Assembly (NCBI RefSeq): GCF_027571385.1
Contig: NZ_CP085636.1
Span: 4,220,001 to 4,284,000, forward strand
Source: Shewanella sp. MTB7
Lineage (GTDB): Bacteria; Pseudomonadota; Gammaproteobacteria; Enterobacterales; Shewanellaceae
Direction of reading: 5' to 3'
DNA: 64,000 bases
Numbering within the stretch: position 1 is the stretch's first letter; every line of letters begins with the position of its first letter. Positions 46,389-57,557 of this stretch are shown here, piece by piece. The position numbers and the translations under genes were made by a program. The notes under the pieces are model-generated. The model had not been told where the DNA came from. It saw only the letters and a program-made list of their open reading frames with translations, and did no database searches.

Positions 46389-47469
46389 TTTAACAGCCAG
46401 TAAAGTTTGGATTCTATCTTCATTATTATTGATTTTTAGTCAAATAGTAAACGCAGAAACACTAGAGTTTTCCATGACAATTGAAGAGATGGTTAAAGAA
46501 GTAACGCCCGGATTCTCTAATAAAGTGTGGGCCTTTAATGGTCAAGTTCCAGGTCCATTAATCCGTGCCAAGGAAGGTGATCGTTTAAAGATTACCGTGC
46601 AAAATAATTCGACGTTAGCACATACTGTCCACTGGCATGGAACTTTTCAAACCAATAGTTGGAAAATGGATGGTGTCCCCGGTGTGACTCAAGAAGCCAT
46701 AGAACCAGGAGACTCCTTTCTCTATGACTTTATCGTTGATAGACCGGGCAGCCTTTGGTATCACTGCCATGTTAATGTCCCTGAACACGTTGGTTTAAGG
46801 GGGATGTGGGGCCCTATGATCATAGATCCTAAAGATCCAACAGACATAGAGAAAGAGATCACCAAAGAAGCCATTATGATGTTTTCTGGTTGGAACTCTG
46901 AAGTTGCGATGGAATATGGCAAAGGAGGACACCCACAAGAACTCAATGATTATTTTTCCATAAACGGTAAATCATTTCCCAGTACCCAGCCACTGCGCGT
47001 TAAAAAAGGAGAAGTGCTTAGGATCCGGTTATATGCCGCAACAGTCGAGGCGGCTTACCATTTACACGGTCACGATGTTTTAGTTACCCATAAAGACGGT
47101 TTACCACTAGATAGTCCTTATTGGGCAGACGTTGTCTACGTCCCCTCTGGTGGACGTGTGGATGTGATAGTAAGAATGGATAACCCAGGTATTTGGATTA
47201 ATCACGACCACATTGAACGTCACACCTCTAACGCAGGAAAAATGCCTGGCGGCGCAGTAACGATCATTGAGTATGAAGGTGTAGAAACCGAAGATTGGTA
47301 CAAATGGAAAGATAAAGTATATCAAGCTGACTTCTACATGAGCGAGACCATGGAAAAAGGCTCAGGCATCCATAATATCGATATTTTTAAAGCTACCCCG
47401 CCCAAATCTGAGCGCTCAAATAAAAAAAGAAAACGTAAAAAAAGTGCTAATGAAAAGGAAGGATCCTAG
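46378..47469 (+). CDS. Two-domain multicopper oxidase with type 1 copper in domain 1 (type C)
   Basis: The 363-residue protein has a signal peptide (1-26) and two cupredoxin domains. Domain 1 has the type 1 ligands His82, Cys130, His137 and Met143 and the trinuclear ligands His85, His87 (VHWHG), His129 and His131 (WYHCHVN). Domain 2 gives His228, His230 (YHLHGHD), His276 and His278 (NHDHIE), where Asp stands for the type 1 Cys. All eight trinuclear histidines are present. This matches the Nitrosomonas blue copper oxidase (NcgA) and a homotrimer. A Lys/Arg-rich tail (KKRKRKK) is unusual. AGGAGG precedes the ATG. Confidence 0.85.
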   Translation: MRINLTASKVWILSSLLLIFSQIVNAETLEFSMTIEEMVKEVTPGFSNKVWAFNGQVPGPLIRAKEGDRLKITVQNNSTLAHTVHWHGTFQTNSWKMDGVPGVTQEAIEPGDSFLYDFIVDRPGSLWYHCHVNVPEHVGLRGMWGPMIIDPKDPTDIEKEITKEAIMMFSGWNSEVAMEYGKGGHPQELNDYFSINGKSFPSTQPLRVKKGEVLRIRLYAATVEAAYHLHGHDVLVTHKDGLPLDSPYWADVVYVPSGGRVDVIVRMDNPGIWINHDHIERHTSNAGKMPGGAVTIIEYEGVETEDWYKWKDKVYQADFYMSETMEKGSGIHNIDIFKATPPKSERSNKKRKRKKSANEKEGS

Positions 47470-47526
47470 TGCCAAAGCAATATATTAAAACATCCTGACA
47501 CTCATTTTTCCCGTTTAGGTTTTTAA

Positions 47527-47577
47527 GGCATTCCCTCTAAGATCATGCTTGATCTCTACAGAGGGAATGTCTTATTT
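47527..47577. terminator. Terminator after the copper/cytochrome operon
   Basis: GGCATTCCCTCT pairs with AGAGGGAATGTC around an inner stem AGATCA/TGATCT, followed by cttattttat. It lies between convergent genes and probably serves both. Confidence 0.8.
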
Positions 47578-47613
47578 TATATAAATAATATCAGTTGAAT
47601 ACAAATAGGCAGC

Positions 47614-48822
47614 TTATGGAATAAAGATGATCTCCTCATCGAGTAGATCAAAAATCACTTCATTGGCCATTTCTCTCTCAACCCCACTTTGAGCAAGCAC
47701 ATCAATCAGCTCTGTCCCCTTGAAGCAGGTCGTTTGCTCTGCAAGCAGTAATATCAATTGCGCAAGAATGGGATTGGACACATTTTGCTTTTCTCTATGC
47801 CTAACCTTGTAACCAACACTCTCGATACGTTGGGCCTGATCTTGATTACGTTTCTCGATGAAAAAAGAGGTTTCTGGATTGACAACAAAAGTGCTGGCCT
47901 CAATCTCTGCTACAGTGATCCGCTCTCTAGCATCATTGCCAGCACCACAGATGATGAAATCAAGTTTTGGCGCCTCAAATAATCGTTCGATAACCTGATA
48001 TTGCTCAAATGCACTCAACTCCTTCAACCTTGCCAGCAGATCAGGATCACTAAACCGCTTGTCAACTGACCACACATCGGGTTCTACCCAACGTACAAAT
48101 TTCATATTGGCTTGGGTGATTAATTGCCATAAACCAGCGATATCATAGCTGACCTCATTGACATTCAAACACGTATCAACAAACTCGACATCTGGATTTC
48201 GGTAGGTGTTTTTCCAATAATTATCTTTAAAAATAGTCTCTTCAGCAGCTTTAGACAGTAGCCTTCCCATGGGGATACGACTCTCTATGGACGCATCTTT
48301 AGGGGAGATAATGTTTATCCCTTCAATTAATCGATACAGCGCCTGACGGCCGAAACTGCCATAAAGCATTAATGAAATAACCCCATGAGGCGCTAAAATA
48401 TGGGTTAAATTATTCAAACCCACTTGCGGATCGGCTAAGTGATGCAGCACCCCTGAGGAGTAAATCACATCAAAACCACCTTCAGGCACATCAAGCCCCT
48501 CTAAGGTCATTAAATCCGCTTGCACAAAGTTAATATTGGTCAGTCCACGCGCTTTTGCGTTTGCCCTTGCTTCAGCTAGGCCGACTGAGTTGATATCAAT
48601 CGCAGTGAAATTCACATTGGGCTGTAATGATGCCGCACCGATAACGCCAGGACCTCGACCACAGCCAGCATCCAAGACTTGAAGCGGTCTATCAGAATTA
48701 CGTTTGACCGCGACATAGCTCAACAACAGCCTAATATCGAAACCTGGTCTGATAGTCGGCTCACCGGATGGGTAAGGGTATTGCTCATACATCTCTTTAA
48801 CTTTGCTGGTCGTCTGATCCAA
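47614..48822 (-). CDS. SAM-dependent methyltransferase with C-terminal accessory domain
   Basis: The 402-residue protein has a class I methyltransferase core (about residues 45-170: VLDAGCGRGPGVIGAA, FTAIDINSVGLAEA, FDVIYSSGVLHHL) followed by about 230 residues of a helical domain with no motif I recognise. The opening KEMYEQYPYPSGEP is typical of a family of bacterial methyltransferases found with modified peptides or unknown substrates. The TTG start at 48822 has GGAG seven bases upstream and no ATG alternative. Confidence 0.75.
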   Translation of the reverse strand: MDQTTSKVKEMYEQYPYPSGEPTIRPGFDIRLLLSYVAVKRNSDRPLQVLDAGCGRGPGVIGAASLQPNVNFTAIDINSVGLAEARANAKARGLTNINFVQADLMTLEGLDVPEGGFDVIYSSGVLHHLADPQVGLNNLTHILAPHGVISLMLYGSFGRQALYRLIEGINIISPKDASIESRIPMGRLLSKAAEETIFKDNYWKNTYRNPDVEFVDTCLNVNEVSYDIAGLWQLITQANMKFVRWVEPDVWSVDKRFSDPDLLARLKELSAFEQYQVIERLFEAPKLDFIICGAGNDARERITVAEIEASTFVVNPETSFFIEKRNQDQAQRIESVGYKVRHREKQNVSNPILAQLILLLAEQTTCFKGTELIDVLAQSGVEREMANEVIFDLLDEEIIFIP

Positions 48823-49022
48823 GATTCGTCTCCAGATATTGTCAATTAATCAAATTAGAGGTAAGTCGATTGAACCAAGATAGACGAAAAAAACCTTCTA
48901 TACCATGTCTTTATGGGATAAAAATACAATCTTATAAACTGCTGCTATATAAATAATATTAATAGTGCTTCCTTAACACTAGGAGATAAAAAAACCACCG
49001 AGATAACTCGATGGCAGTCGTG

Positions 49023-49288
49023 ATACCAATTCCACTAAGAATGTGATCTTTCAGCGGAAGTTCAAAGCCCTGTAGGCAAGGCGGATGCTTGAAACTAATA
49101 GTTATTCTATATCGAAAGCCTCTAACGCAGCATAAAGGGCTTTGAAACCCGCACTACGTGAGCCTCTCAGGCATTCCACTTCTGCTTTGCATTGACTTAA
49201 AAGGGAATAACCATTTCTTCATCCATGCGCCTTGAATTGAAAAACCTGAGTGGCTCTGAATTGATCACTTATTTAGTGGAACTGGTAT
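49023..49288. mobile_element. 266-bp MITE, copy 2
   Basis: The ends are ATACCAATTCCACTAAGAA and the complement of TTAGTGGAACTGGTAT. An inner stem pairs AGTTCAAAGCCCT with AGGGCTTTGAAAC. Length equals that of the element at 8426-8691, while both the terminal and the inner arms differ in sequence but remain self-complementary. It fills most of the 499-base gap before the TonB receptor gene; the remainder shows no gene. Confidence 0.85.
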
Positions 49289-49321
49289 TACATAAGTGGT
49301 TATCACTAACCGATAAAAAGA

Positions 49322-51871
49322 TTAAAAGATAAAGTTCACCTTCGCCGTATAAGTAATACCATCAAACCCATAGGGCAATGCTCTTACTGGATATTGAAAT
49401 GCTTGATTAGTGATAAAATCCAACGGTTCATCGGCACCAAGCTCATCGGGCGTCACATCAAAGATGTTATTCACCCCGGCTGAGAAACTTAAAGCGTCGG
49501 TGAAGTGATACTCAAGATTAATGTCCACTAACACGGCTGACTCAACGATACTGGTAGGCTTAAATGACCCTGTAGGCGAAAGAAAACCGGGTAATCCGAT
49601 ATGATCATTACCGAAATAGGTCACATCTGTTTCACCAAAATAGTTAGCTCGTATCATGCCACGCCAATCATTTTTACTGTAATCGAAGGTTAAGGTAGCA
49701 CGCTCATGGGGCTGACCGTCGGTTAAGAAACTACGTTGAAGGTCATCGAGTGCCACTTCCTCTGGGATCCCCTCGGGTGCATTCACACTGTCAATTTCTG
49801 TTTCATTTAAGTTACCCGCTAATGTGGTATTTAAGTCACCACCAAACAGATCAGCCCTGTGGGTAATAATCAGATCGATACCTTGAGTGGTTGAATTGAC
49901 CGAGTTAGAGAAATAATTCGCTTGCTCAGCACCTGTCGCAGCGAGGGCTGCAACGGCATCAGGACTAAAGGCCACGTCCTCGGCAGAGAGAAGACTGCCT
50001 AAGGTAATTCGGTCCTCAATCTCTATTCGGTAAGCATCTAAGGTCACAGACAGATCATCGGTGGCATTAAGTACGAAACCTAAACTCAGGTTTTTTGATG
50101 TTTCAAGTTTTAAACTGTCCACTCCCAGTGCTGAGGGAAAATCAGATCCAGCCGTTGCCGTAAAAGAACTGGATAATACACCACCCGGCCCCAAGTTTGT
50201 GGTGTAAGCGGTGTAAGCACTCTGTTGCAGAGACGGTGCTCTAAAGCCAGTAGATACAGCGCCACGTAAAGCAAATGAATCACTGATGTCATAGCGGGAA
50301 GATATCTTACCGACTAAATCATTGCCTGAATCGGAGAAATCTTCGAAACGAAGCGCAGCGCCTAACATCCAGTCGTCGGTCAAGTTAGTTTCAAGATCAA
50401 GATAGAAGGCATAGCTGCTTCGATCTGCCTTACCTGCTGCATCGGGTCTTAAGCCCGGATAGGCTTGAAATCCACAACCGGCGTAGATTTCAGGATCCAT
50501 AACCGAAGGAAAAGCGCTACTGGCATTTGAACTGCCACATGAGTATGAAGCGAGTTCACCCGCAACAATCTCATAGTTTTCACTGCGATATTCGGTGCCG
50601 AACGCAACGTATAACGGTGCATCCCGACCAATATCGACCACGCCCGTTACATCAGTATTAAACGTGGTTTGATCGAAGCGAAAACCACCTGAGTAACCTG
50701 ATGTGGGTCCAGAGTTCGCCGCGATGTCAGCATCCGTTGCAGTAGGATTATTGATCTTATACTCGGCTGCATAAGAAGCATTTATCGTATTTCTAGAATC
50801 AAAGTCATAACGGTTTTGGCCATAGACAGCAGAAATATCGAACTGCCAATCATCATTGATGTCACCTCTTAATCCTGCTGCAATAGAAGTATCCTGCGCT
50901 TCGTTATGGATGCGCGGCAAAAATCCATCTGGGTAGACTTGAGGCACCACTTTTGCCGCTTCATCAAAGTTTCGCCAAAAACCATTACCTAATGCGGTGC
51001 GATTTGAATAACCACCAAATGAATAAAGTTCAAACTCGCCCACGGGCATCATGGCATTATAAAATACCGACTTAAATTCAGAAGCTGCATTACCTTGTCC
51101 CCAACGCACCTCATCGGACAAGGTGCCTTTAGGCACTGTCGAAGAGCCGCCGATATCTCTCTGTGCACGGTTAGTGCCATCGGCATCTCGATACTCCAGC
51201 GACAGATTAATAAAGCCACCATCATCACCGAGATCAAAGCCAGTGTTTACACCGACCGAATAGTTATCACCATCGCCCTCACCAGTGCTTCCACCTTGCA
51301 CATAACCAGAAGTCTCACCTGTACTGTCTCTCAGGGACAAGTTGATTACACCTGCAATGGCATCTGAGCCATATTGTGCGGCGGCGCCATCACGCAGCAC
51401 TTGAACATCTTTCAGTGCAATCAAGGGAATGGCATTCATATCAGTACCGGCAGCCCCCGCGCCAACGGTACCGTTAAGGCCAAATATCGCTTGGTTGTGG
51501 CGGCGTTTACCATTAATCAACACGAGAGTCTGATCAGGCTGTAGTCCCCGTAACGTCGCTGGACGAAATAGATCCGAACCATCAGACACTTGGGTTCGAC
51601 TGAAGTTAAACGAGGGGACACTGGCCTGCAGGCTTTGACCAAGCTCAGTAAATCCACCGCGAGTCAGGCTCTCTGCGCTGATGATATCAACTGGCACAGC
51701 AGATTCGGTCGCCGTACGATTCGAGACTCGAGTGCCCAATATCAAAATGGTCTCCACCTCTTGCTCAACTTTATCCATCGACGTTTCTTCGGCGGCATGG
51801 GCCATCAGTGTTGAACCACCAAGTGCTAAACCTATCGCTAGCGTTAACGAATTAGCGCGGAATATTTTCAT
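49322..51871 (-). CDS. TonB-dependent outer-membrane receptor
   Basis: The protein of 849 residues has a signal peptide (ending MAHAAEE), a plug domain (about 45-170: VSNRTATESAVPVDIISAES, VQVLRDGAAAQYGSDAIAG) and a 22-stranded barrel with the C-terminal phenylalanine (TAKVNFIF). It imports a ligand that cannot be named from sequence; receptors of this type serve siderophores, vitamins, sugars or peptides. The start at 51871 is preferred over 51877 because GGAG is spaced eight bases from it. It precedes the kynurenine region but on the minus strand, so a shared role is not proven. Confidence 0.9.
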   Translation of the reverse strand: MKIFRANSLTLAIGLALGGSTLMAHAAEETSMDKVEQEVETILILGTRVSNRTATESAVPVDIISAESLTRGGFTELGQSLQASVPSFNFSRTQVSDGSDLFRPATLRGLQPDQTLVLINGKRRHNQAIFGLNGTVGAGAAGTDMNAIPLIALKDVQVLRDGAAAQYGSDAIAGVINLSLRDSTGETSGYVQGGSTGEGDGDNYSVGVNTGFDLGDDGGFINLSLEYRDADGTNRAQRDIGGSSTVPKGTLSDEVRWGQGNAASEFKSVFYNAMMPVGEFELYSFGGYSNRTALGNGFWRNFDEAAKVVPQVYPDGFLPRIHNEAQDTSIAAGLRGDINDDWQFDISAVYGQNRYDFDSRNTINASYAAEYKINNPTATDADIAANSGPTSGYSGGFRFDQTTFNTDVTGVVDIGRDAPLYVAFGTEYRSENYEIVAGELASYSCGSSNASSAFPSVMDPEIYAGCGFQAYPGLRPDAAGKADRSSYAFYLDLETNLTDDWMLGAALRFEDFSDSGNDLVGKISSRYDISDSFALRGAVSTGFRAPSLQQSAYTAYTTNLGPGGVLSSSFTATAGSDFPSALGVDSLKLETSKNLSLGFVLNATDDLSVTLDAYRIEIEDRITLGSLLSAEDVAFSPDAVAALAATGAEQANYFSNSVNSTTQGIDLIITHRADLFGGDLNTTLAGNLNETEIDSVNAPEGIPEEVALDDLQRSFLTDGQPHERATLTFDYSKNDWRGMIRANYFGETDVTYFGNDHIGLPGFLSPTGSFKPTSIVESAVLVDINLEYHFTDALSFSAGVNNIFDVTPDELGADEPLDFITNQAFQYPVRALPYGFDGITYTAKVNFIF

Positions 51872-52095
51872 TATCATTGCTCCATTTACTATTTATTATC
51901 TGGGCAAATACTTATCCGTGCCTTTACATAACTGAAGACATGGATGAGTAATTTAGAGACAAAATGTTTACGATTAAAAACGCCATTAATGCCAACTAAT
52001 ACCAAAGATATTAAATAGCAAAACGACAATGAACCTAATATGGCTAATTACACATAAATATATCCGATGACGTTAATCGGCATATTTAAATCGAA

Positions 52096-53445
52096 TCAGC
52101 TAAATATTGAGTGATAAAACATCACTGAAATAACCACCGGACAGACAAAACGCACATAACTAGGCCATATTTTCCAAAATAATGATGATTCTACTTCTGG
52201 GCAGCCCTCCTTCAATTCATTTAATATCACGTTACGACGCCATACCCAGCCCACAAATATTGATAACACCAATCCAAGCAACGGCTGACTATATTGAGTC
52301 GTAAATGCAACAACGGCACCAAACAGAAGTTCAAAATTGAAGATAATTACTGAGCTTATTAATGTAATAAATCCGCCTATTAACCAGGTTGCTCTACTTC
52401 TTGGAAGTGAACTGTTTTCTACCGTATAGGCAACAGGCACCTCGAGCATTGAGATTGATGAAGTCACAGCTGCAATCGCCATCAAAGAGAAAAAGATAAA
52501 GGAGATAACATTGCCAAGATTTCCCATGGCATTAAACAATTCGGGAATAACGGTAAATATTAATCTATCACCATTAATCAATTCGCCACTTTCGGTAAAA
52601 ATAGTGACACCATTATGTTGGGCGACATACATGGCGGGAATAATTAACATGCCTGCTAATATCGCAATGCCAATATCCACTAATGTAACTTGAGCACCTA
52701 AGGTCACGATATTCTCTTTTTTACTGATATAGGAACCGTAAATAAGCATGGTGCCTACCCCCAATGAGAGGGAGAAAAATGCCTGACCTAAGGCACTAAT
52801 TAATAGTTCTGAGCTTAATATTTTTGAAAAATCGGGAATAACATACACTTCCCAGCCTAAAGCAGCTCCCTCAAGCGTGGCGACAAATATAATTAATGAA
52901 ATAAGTAGAATTAACAGCAATGGCATCAATCTGGCTGACCATTTCTCTATTCCATCACTGACGCCCTTATGAACAATGCCAATGGTTAATAAAGAGAAAA
53001 TAACACAGAATAGCAAATTCCTTGGCGTTGAGAAGGCTGTTAACCACTGTGAAAACTGCGCTAAGCCTAAAACCTCAGTGATCGATGCTAACGCATAAGC
53101 CAGCATCCAACCCGCGACAATGGAATAAAAACTTAATATTAAACAAACAACCGTTAATGCCCAATACCCAGTTAACTTTCCACTGATTTTACTCACAGGC
53201 CCTCGCGAGATATCCTGCAGTGCATTTACCATATTCGATTGTGAATAACGCCCAATAACCAGTTCAGCCATTAAGATGGGGTACGCTAACAAGAAAGTCA
53301 GTATCAAATAGACAAGTACAAAAGCAGCTCCACCATTGCTTGCGACTTGGGTAGGGAAACCCCAAATGTTACCCAAACCCACTGCAGAACCTGCCGCCGC
53401 AAGCACAAAACCAAGCTTAGATGAAAACTGTCCACGTACACTCAT
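52096..53445 (-). CDS. Sodium-dependent neurotransmitter-family (NSS) transporter, probably for tryptophan
   Basis: The protein of 449 residues has about 11-12 membrane helices and the NSS signature GSAVGLGNIWGFPTQVASNG in helix 1. NSS transporters couple sodium entry to uptake of amino acids such as tryptophan (TnaT), tyrosine or leucine. Its position divergent to the kynurenine operon suggests tryptophan or kynurenine. The ATG at 53445 with AAGG nine bases upstream is preferred over a TTG at 53454. Confidence 0.88.
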   Translation of the reverse strand: MSVRGQFSSKLGFVLAAAGSAVGLGNIWGFPTQVASNGGAAFVLVYLILTFLLAYPILMAELVIGRYSQSNMVNALQDISRGPVSKISGKLTGYWALTVVCLILSFYSIVAGWMLAYALASITEVLGLAQFSQWLTAFSTPRNLLFCVIFSLLTIGIVHKGVSDGIEKWSARLMPLLLILLISLIIFVATLEGAALGWEVYVIPDFSKILSSELLISALGQAFFSLSLGVGTMLIYGSYISKKENIVTLGAQVTLVDIGIAILAGMLIIPAMYVAQHNGVTIFTESGELINGDRLIFTVIPELFNAMGNLGNVISFIFFSLMAIAAVTSSISMLEVPVAYTVENSSLPRSRATWLIGGFITLISSVIIFNFELLFGAVVAFTTQYSQPLLGLVLSIFVGWVWRRNVILNELKEGCPEVESSLFWKIWPSYVRFVCPVVISVMFYHSIFS

Positions 53446-53776
53446 ACTTAACAACCTTATTGTAAAGCCTTGTATATAAATGGCTTATTATTAACTGTTC
53501 GTTATTGGCATAAAACCATCATACTGACAAAAACCACACTTTCTAGCTTTTTATCCAACAAAAACAAACAAAATAATAACAAAGGTGATAATTATTCTTG
53601 TACTCAAAACAACAAAACACTGAGCACATCAAGCATCTAAACCAATCATTCAGCCCTAAAGCATTCATTTTTTGTATCTAAATAGAAGATTTATAAAATT
53701 ATGGTTATTTTTTAAAAACAGATAACCTTAAAAACATATCCAAATCGAAATCTATTGCTATATAAAGGCGAAATAA
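53446..53776. other. Divergent promoter region of the transporter and kynurenine operon
   Basis: About 330 very AT-rich bases lie between the NSS transporter and the aldehyde dehydrogenase gene. I see no clear TyrR, TrpR or Lrp site and no leader peptide or gene. The divergent promoters and the regulator binding site must be here. Confidence 0.5.
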
Positions 53777-55243
53777 ATGTCTGAACTACCAATATTAACC
53801 AGCTACATTGATGGTCATTTCGTTAATAGCGATATTCATTTTGACAATATAAACCCAGTCAATGGTCGGGTTATTGCCCATATTAGTGAAGCTACACCAG
53901 AGATGATTGAAGATGCCGTGACAAGTGCACGAGCGGCTCAAAACTCAGGTTGGGGGAAGATGACGGTTAATGAACGTTGCGCGCTACTGCATAAAGTAGC
54001 CGACCGTATGGCTGAGCGTGAACAGGAATTTATTGCCGCCGAAATAGCTGACACGGGAAAATCACTCTTCCAAGTTAAAAGCATCGATATTCCCCGTGGT
54101 ACAGCAAACTTCCGATTTTTCGCCGATCTGGCAAAGTTTAATTCAGGTGAAACATTCATCACAGACACTCCAACTGGAGATAAAGCCCTTAACTACAGCA
54201 TCAACAAACCCTTAGGCGTGGTCGGTATTATCTCTCCTTGGAACCTGCCTCTGCTACTGGCGACCTGGAAAGTAGCCCCAGCCATGGCTTGCGGAAATAG
54301 TGTGATATTAAAACCTTCCGAAGAAACCTCCTCCACAGCTTTCCTCCTTGCCCAGGTCATGGATGAAGTCGGCATTCCAAATGGAGCTTTTAATCTAATA
54401 CTAGGTCGAGGTCATGCCGTTGGCGACGCGCTTACCTGCGCCAAAGGGATCGATGCTATAACTTTTACCGGCGCCTCATCCACAGGAAAACAGATAATGA
54501 GATCGGTGGCCGACAGGGTTAAACCCATCTCATTTGAACTGGGTGGCAAAAATTCCGCCATCGTATTTGCCGATGCGGATCTGGATAAAGCAATAAAAGG
54601 TGTTACCGGATCCAGCTTTACCAACTGTGGACAGGTCTGTCTCTGTACCGAAAAAGTCTATGTTCATCGCTCGATTTTCGCACCATTCATCGACGGCCTT
54701 AAACAAGCTGCTGCGCAGATAAAAATAGGTTACCCAACAGACAAAGATGTGTTTATCGGCCCCTTAGTCTCAAAAGCCCACCAACAAAAAGTACTGGCAT
54801 ATTATCAGCTAGCAAAAGAGGAAGGCGCAGAATTTATCACAGGTGGTGGCATACCCAAATTCAATGATGAGCGCGATATGGGCTGTTTTATTGAACCAAC
54901 CATCATTACTGGGCTCAGTGATAACGCTCGGGTGAATCAAGAGGAGATCTTCGGCCCCATCTGCCATATCTCAGTGTTCGATGATGAAGATGAGGTGATA
55001 GATAGAGTTAACAATACTGACTATGGTCTTGCAGCTTCTGTATGGACAGAAAATCTCTCCCGTGCTCACCGCGTTTCACCTCAGTTAGATGTCGGTCTGG
55101 TGTGGGTTAATTCTTGGTTCTTGCGAGATCTGCGCGCTCCCTTTGGTGGTGTCAAGTTATCTGGCATTGGCCGTGAAGGCGGTAAACACTCACTCGCCTT
55201 CTACAGTGAGCCCATCAATATTTGTATTCATATCGACAGTTAA
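53777..55243 (+). CDS. 2-aminomuconate-6-semialdehyde dehydrogenase
   Basis: The 488-residue aldehyde dehydrogenase has catalytic Cys288 (CGQVCLC), general base Glu254 (FELGGKNSA) and the NAD-binding segment ISPWNLPLLLATWK. It most resembles 2-hydroxymuconic/2-aminomuconic semialdehyde dehydrogenases (AmnC/NbaE type). In this operon it should oxidise 2-aminomuconate-6-semialdehyde, made by the ACMS decarboxylase, to 2-aminomuconate. It is the first gene of the operon, with AAGG as ribosome-binding site. Confidence 0.88.
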   Translation: MSELPILTSYIDGHFVNSDIHFDNINPVNGRVIAHISEATPEMIEDAVTSARAAQNSGWGKMTVNERCALLHKVADRMAEREQEFIAAEIADTGKSLFQVKSIDIPRGTANFRFFADLAKFNSGETFITDTPTGDKALNYSINKPLGVVGIISPWNLPLLLATWKVAPAMACGNSVILKPSEETSSTAFLLAQVMDEVGIPNGAFNLILGRGHAVGDALTCAKGIDAITFTGASSTGKQIMRSVADRVKPISFELGGKNSAIVFADADLDKAIKGVTGSSFTNCGQVCLCTEKVYVHRSIFAPFIDGLKQAAAQIKIGYPTDKDVFIGPLVSKAHQQKVLAYYQLAKEEGAEFITGGGIPKFNDERDMGCFIEPTIITGLSDNARVNQEEIFGPICHISVFDDEDEVIDRVNNTDYGLAASVWTENLSRAHRVSPQLDVGLVWVNSWFLRDLRAPFGGVKLSGIGREGGKHSLAFYSEPINICIHIDS

Positions 55244-55303
55244 GCTAGACCGAAATAGGCAAACACTACATCAATTTTAAATAGCGAACACGAGAGCAAA
55301 GTA

Positions 55304-55735
55304 ATGAGCAATAGCAAAACAGCAGCAAAACTCGTAGAAGGCAAAGCCAAACCAAGAGGCCGTTTTCCTCATCTTAAGCGGGCTGGCGACTTTATCTATG
55401 TGTCAGGTACCAGTTCCAGATTGCCAGATAACTCCTTTGCCGGTGTTGAAGTCGACGAGATGGGCAGCACTAATTTAGATATAGAAGTGCAGACCCGAGC
55501 CGTGATTGACAACATTCGCGACATTTTACGCTCGGTTGGTGCCGACTTAACCGATCTGGTTGAGATCAGCACCTTTCTCGTCAACATGAATGACTTTGCC
55601 GGCTACAACCGCGTCTATTCTGAATACTTTGATTACGACGGGCCAACCCGTACCACCGTTGCCGTACATCAACTGCCTCATCCACATTTGCTGATTGAGT
55701 GTAAAGCCGTGGCCTATAAACCGCTCAAAGGCTAA
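55304..55735 (+). CDS. RidA-family 2-aminomuconate deaminase
   Basis: The 143-residue protein belongs to the RidA/YjgF family ([14 protein letters not shown], then [20 protein letters not shown], then [15 protein letters not shown]). The conserved Arg/Glu pair of the ligand pocket is present in the tail (IECKA). In 2-nitrobenzoate and 2-aminophenol pathways such a protein (AmnD/NbaF) converts 2-aminomuconate to 4-oxalocrotonate and ammonia, which fits the operon. A 76-base gap containing short ttctaggt repeats separates it from the next gene. Confidence 0.85.
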   Translation: MSNSKTAAKLVEGKAKPRGRFPHLKRAGDFIYVSGTSSRLPDNSFAGVEVDEMGSTNLDIEVQTRAVIDNIRDILRSVGADLTDLVEISTFLVNMNDFAGYNRVYSEYFDYDGPTRTTVAVHQLPHPHLLIECKAVAYKPLKG

Positions 55736-55787
55736 ATGCTAGGTTTCTAGGTTCTAGGTCCGAGTTTCGAGTTTCGATAAGCATTAA

Positions 55788-57400
<1,613 letters not shown>

Positions 57401-57436
57401 CGCAAGCTTGCTGAATGCCAGCAGACAAAGCAAAAA

Positions 57437-57487
57437 ATTCTAGCCACTTTTAACAAGAAACAGGCCGAACAGTTTTTTACCCTTTAA
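57437..57487 (+). pseudogene. Remnant resembling the C terminus of an ACMSD gene
   Basis: The bases ending at 57487 read FNKKQAEQFFTL and a stop, close to the true gene end SSNAEKFFSL at 57400. The matching DNA (gccgaacagttttttaccct against gccgaaaagttttttagcct) makes a partial duplication likely. Too short to be sure. Confidence 0.3.
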
Positions 57488-57557
57488 TCAGAATTAACTT
57501 GCTGAAATATATCATTTAATAGTCAGTTAAAACCAGTTGAACAAGAAGAGAGATAAT

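Noticed and set aside
49322..53445. TonB receptor and NSS transporter as one tryptophan import operon
   Set aside because: They are on the same strand but 220 bases apart with no evidence of co-transcription, and TonB receptors are not needed for tryptophan, which passes porins.
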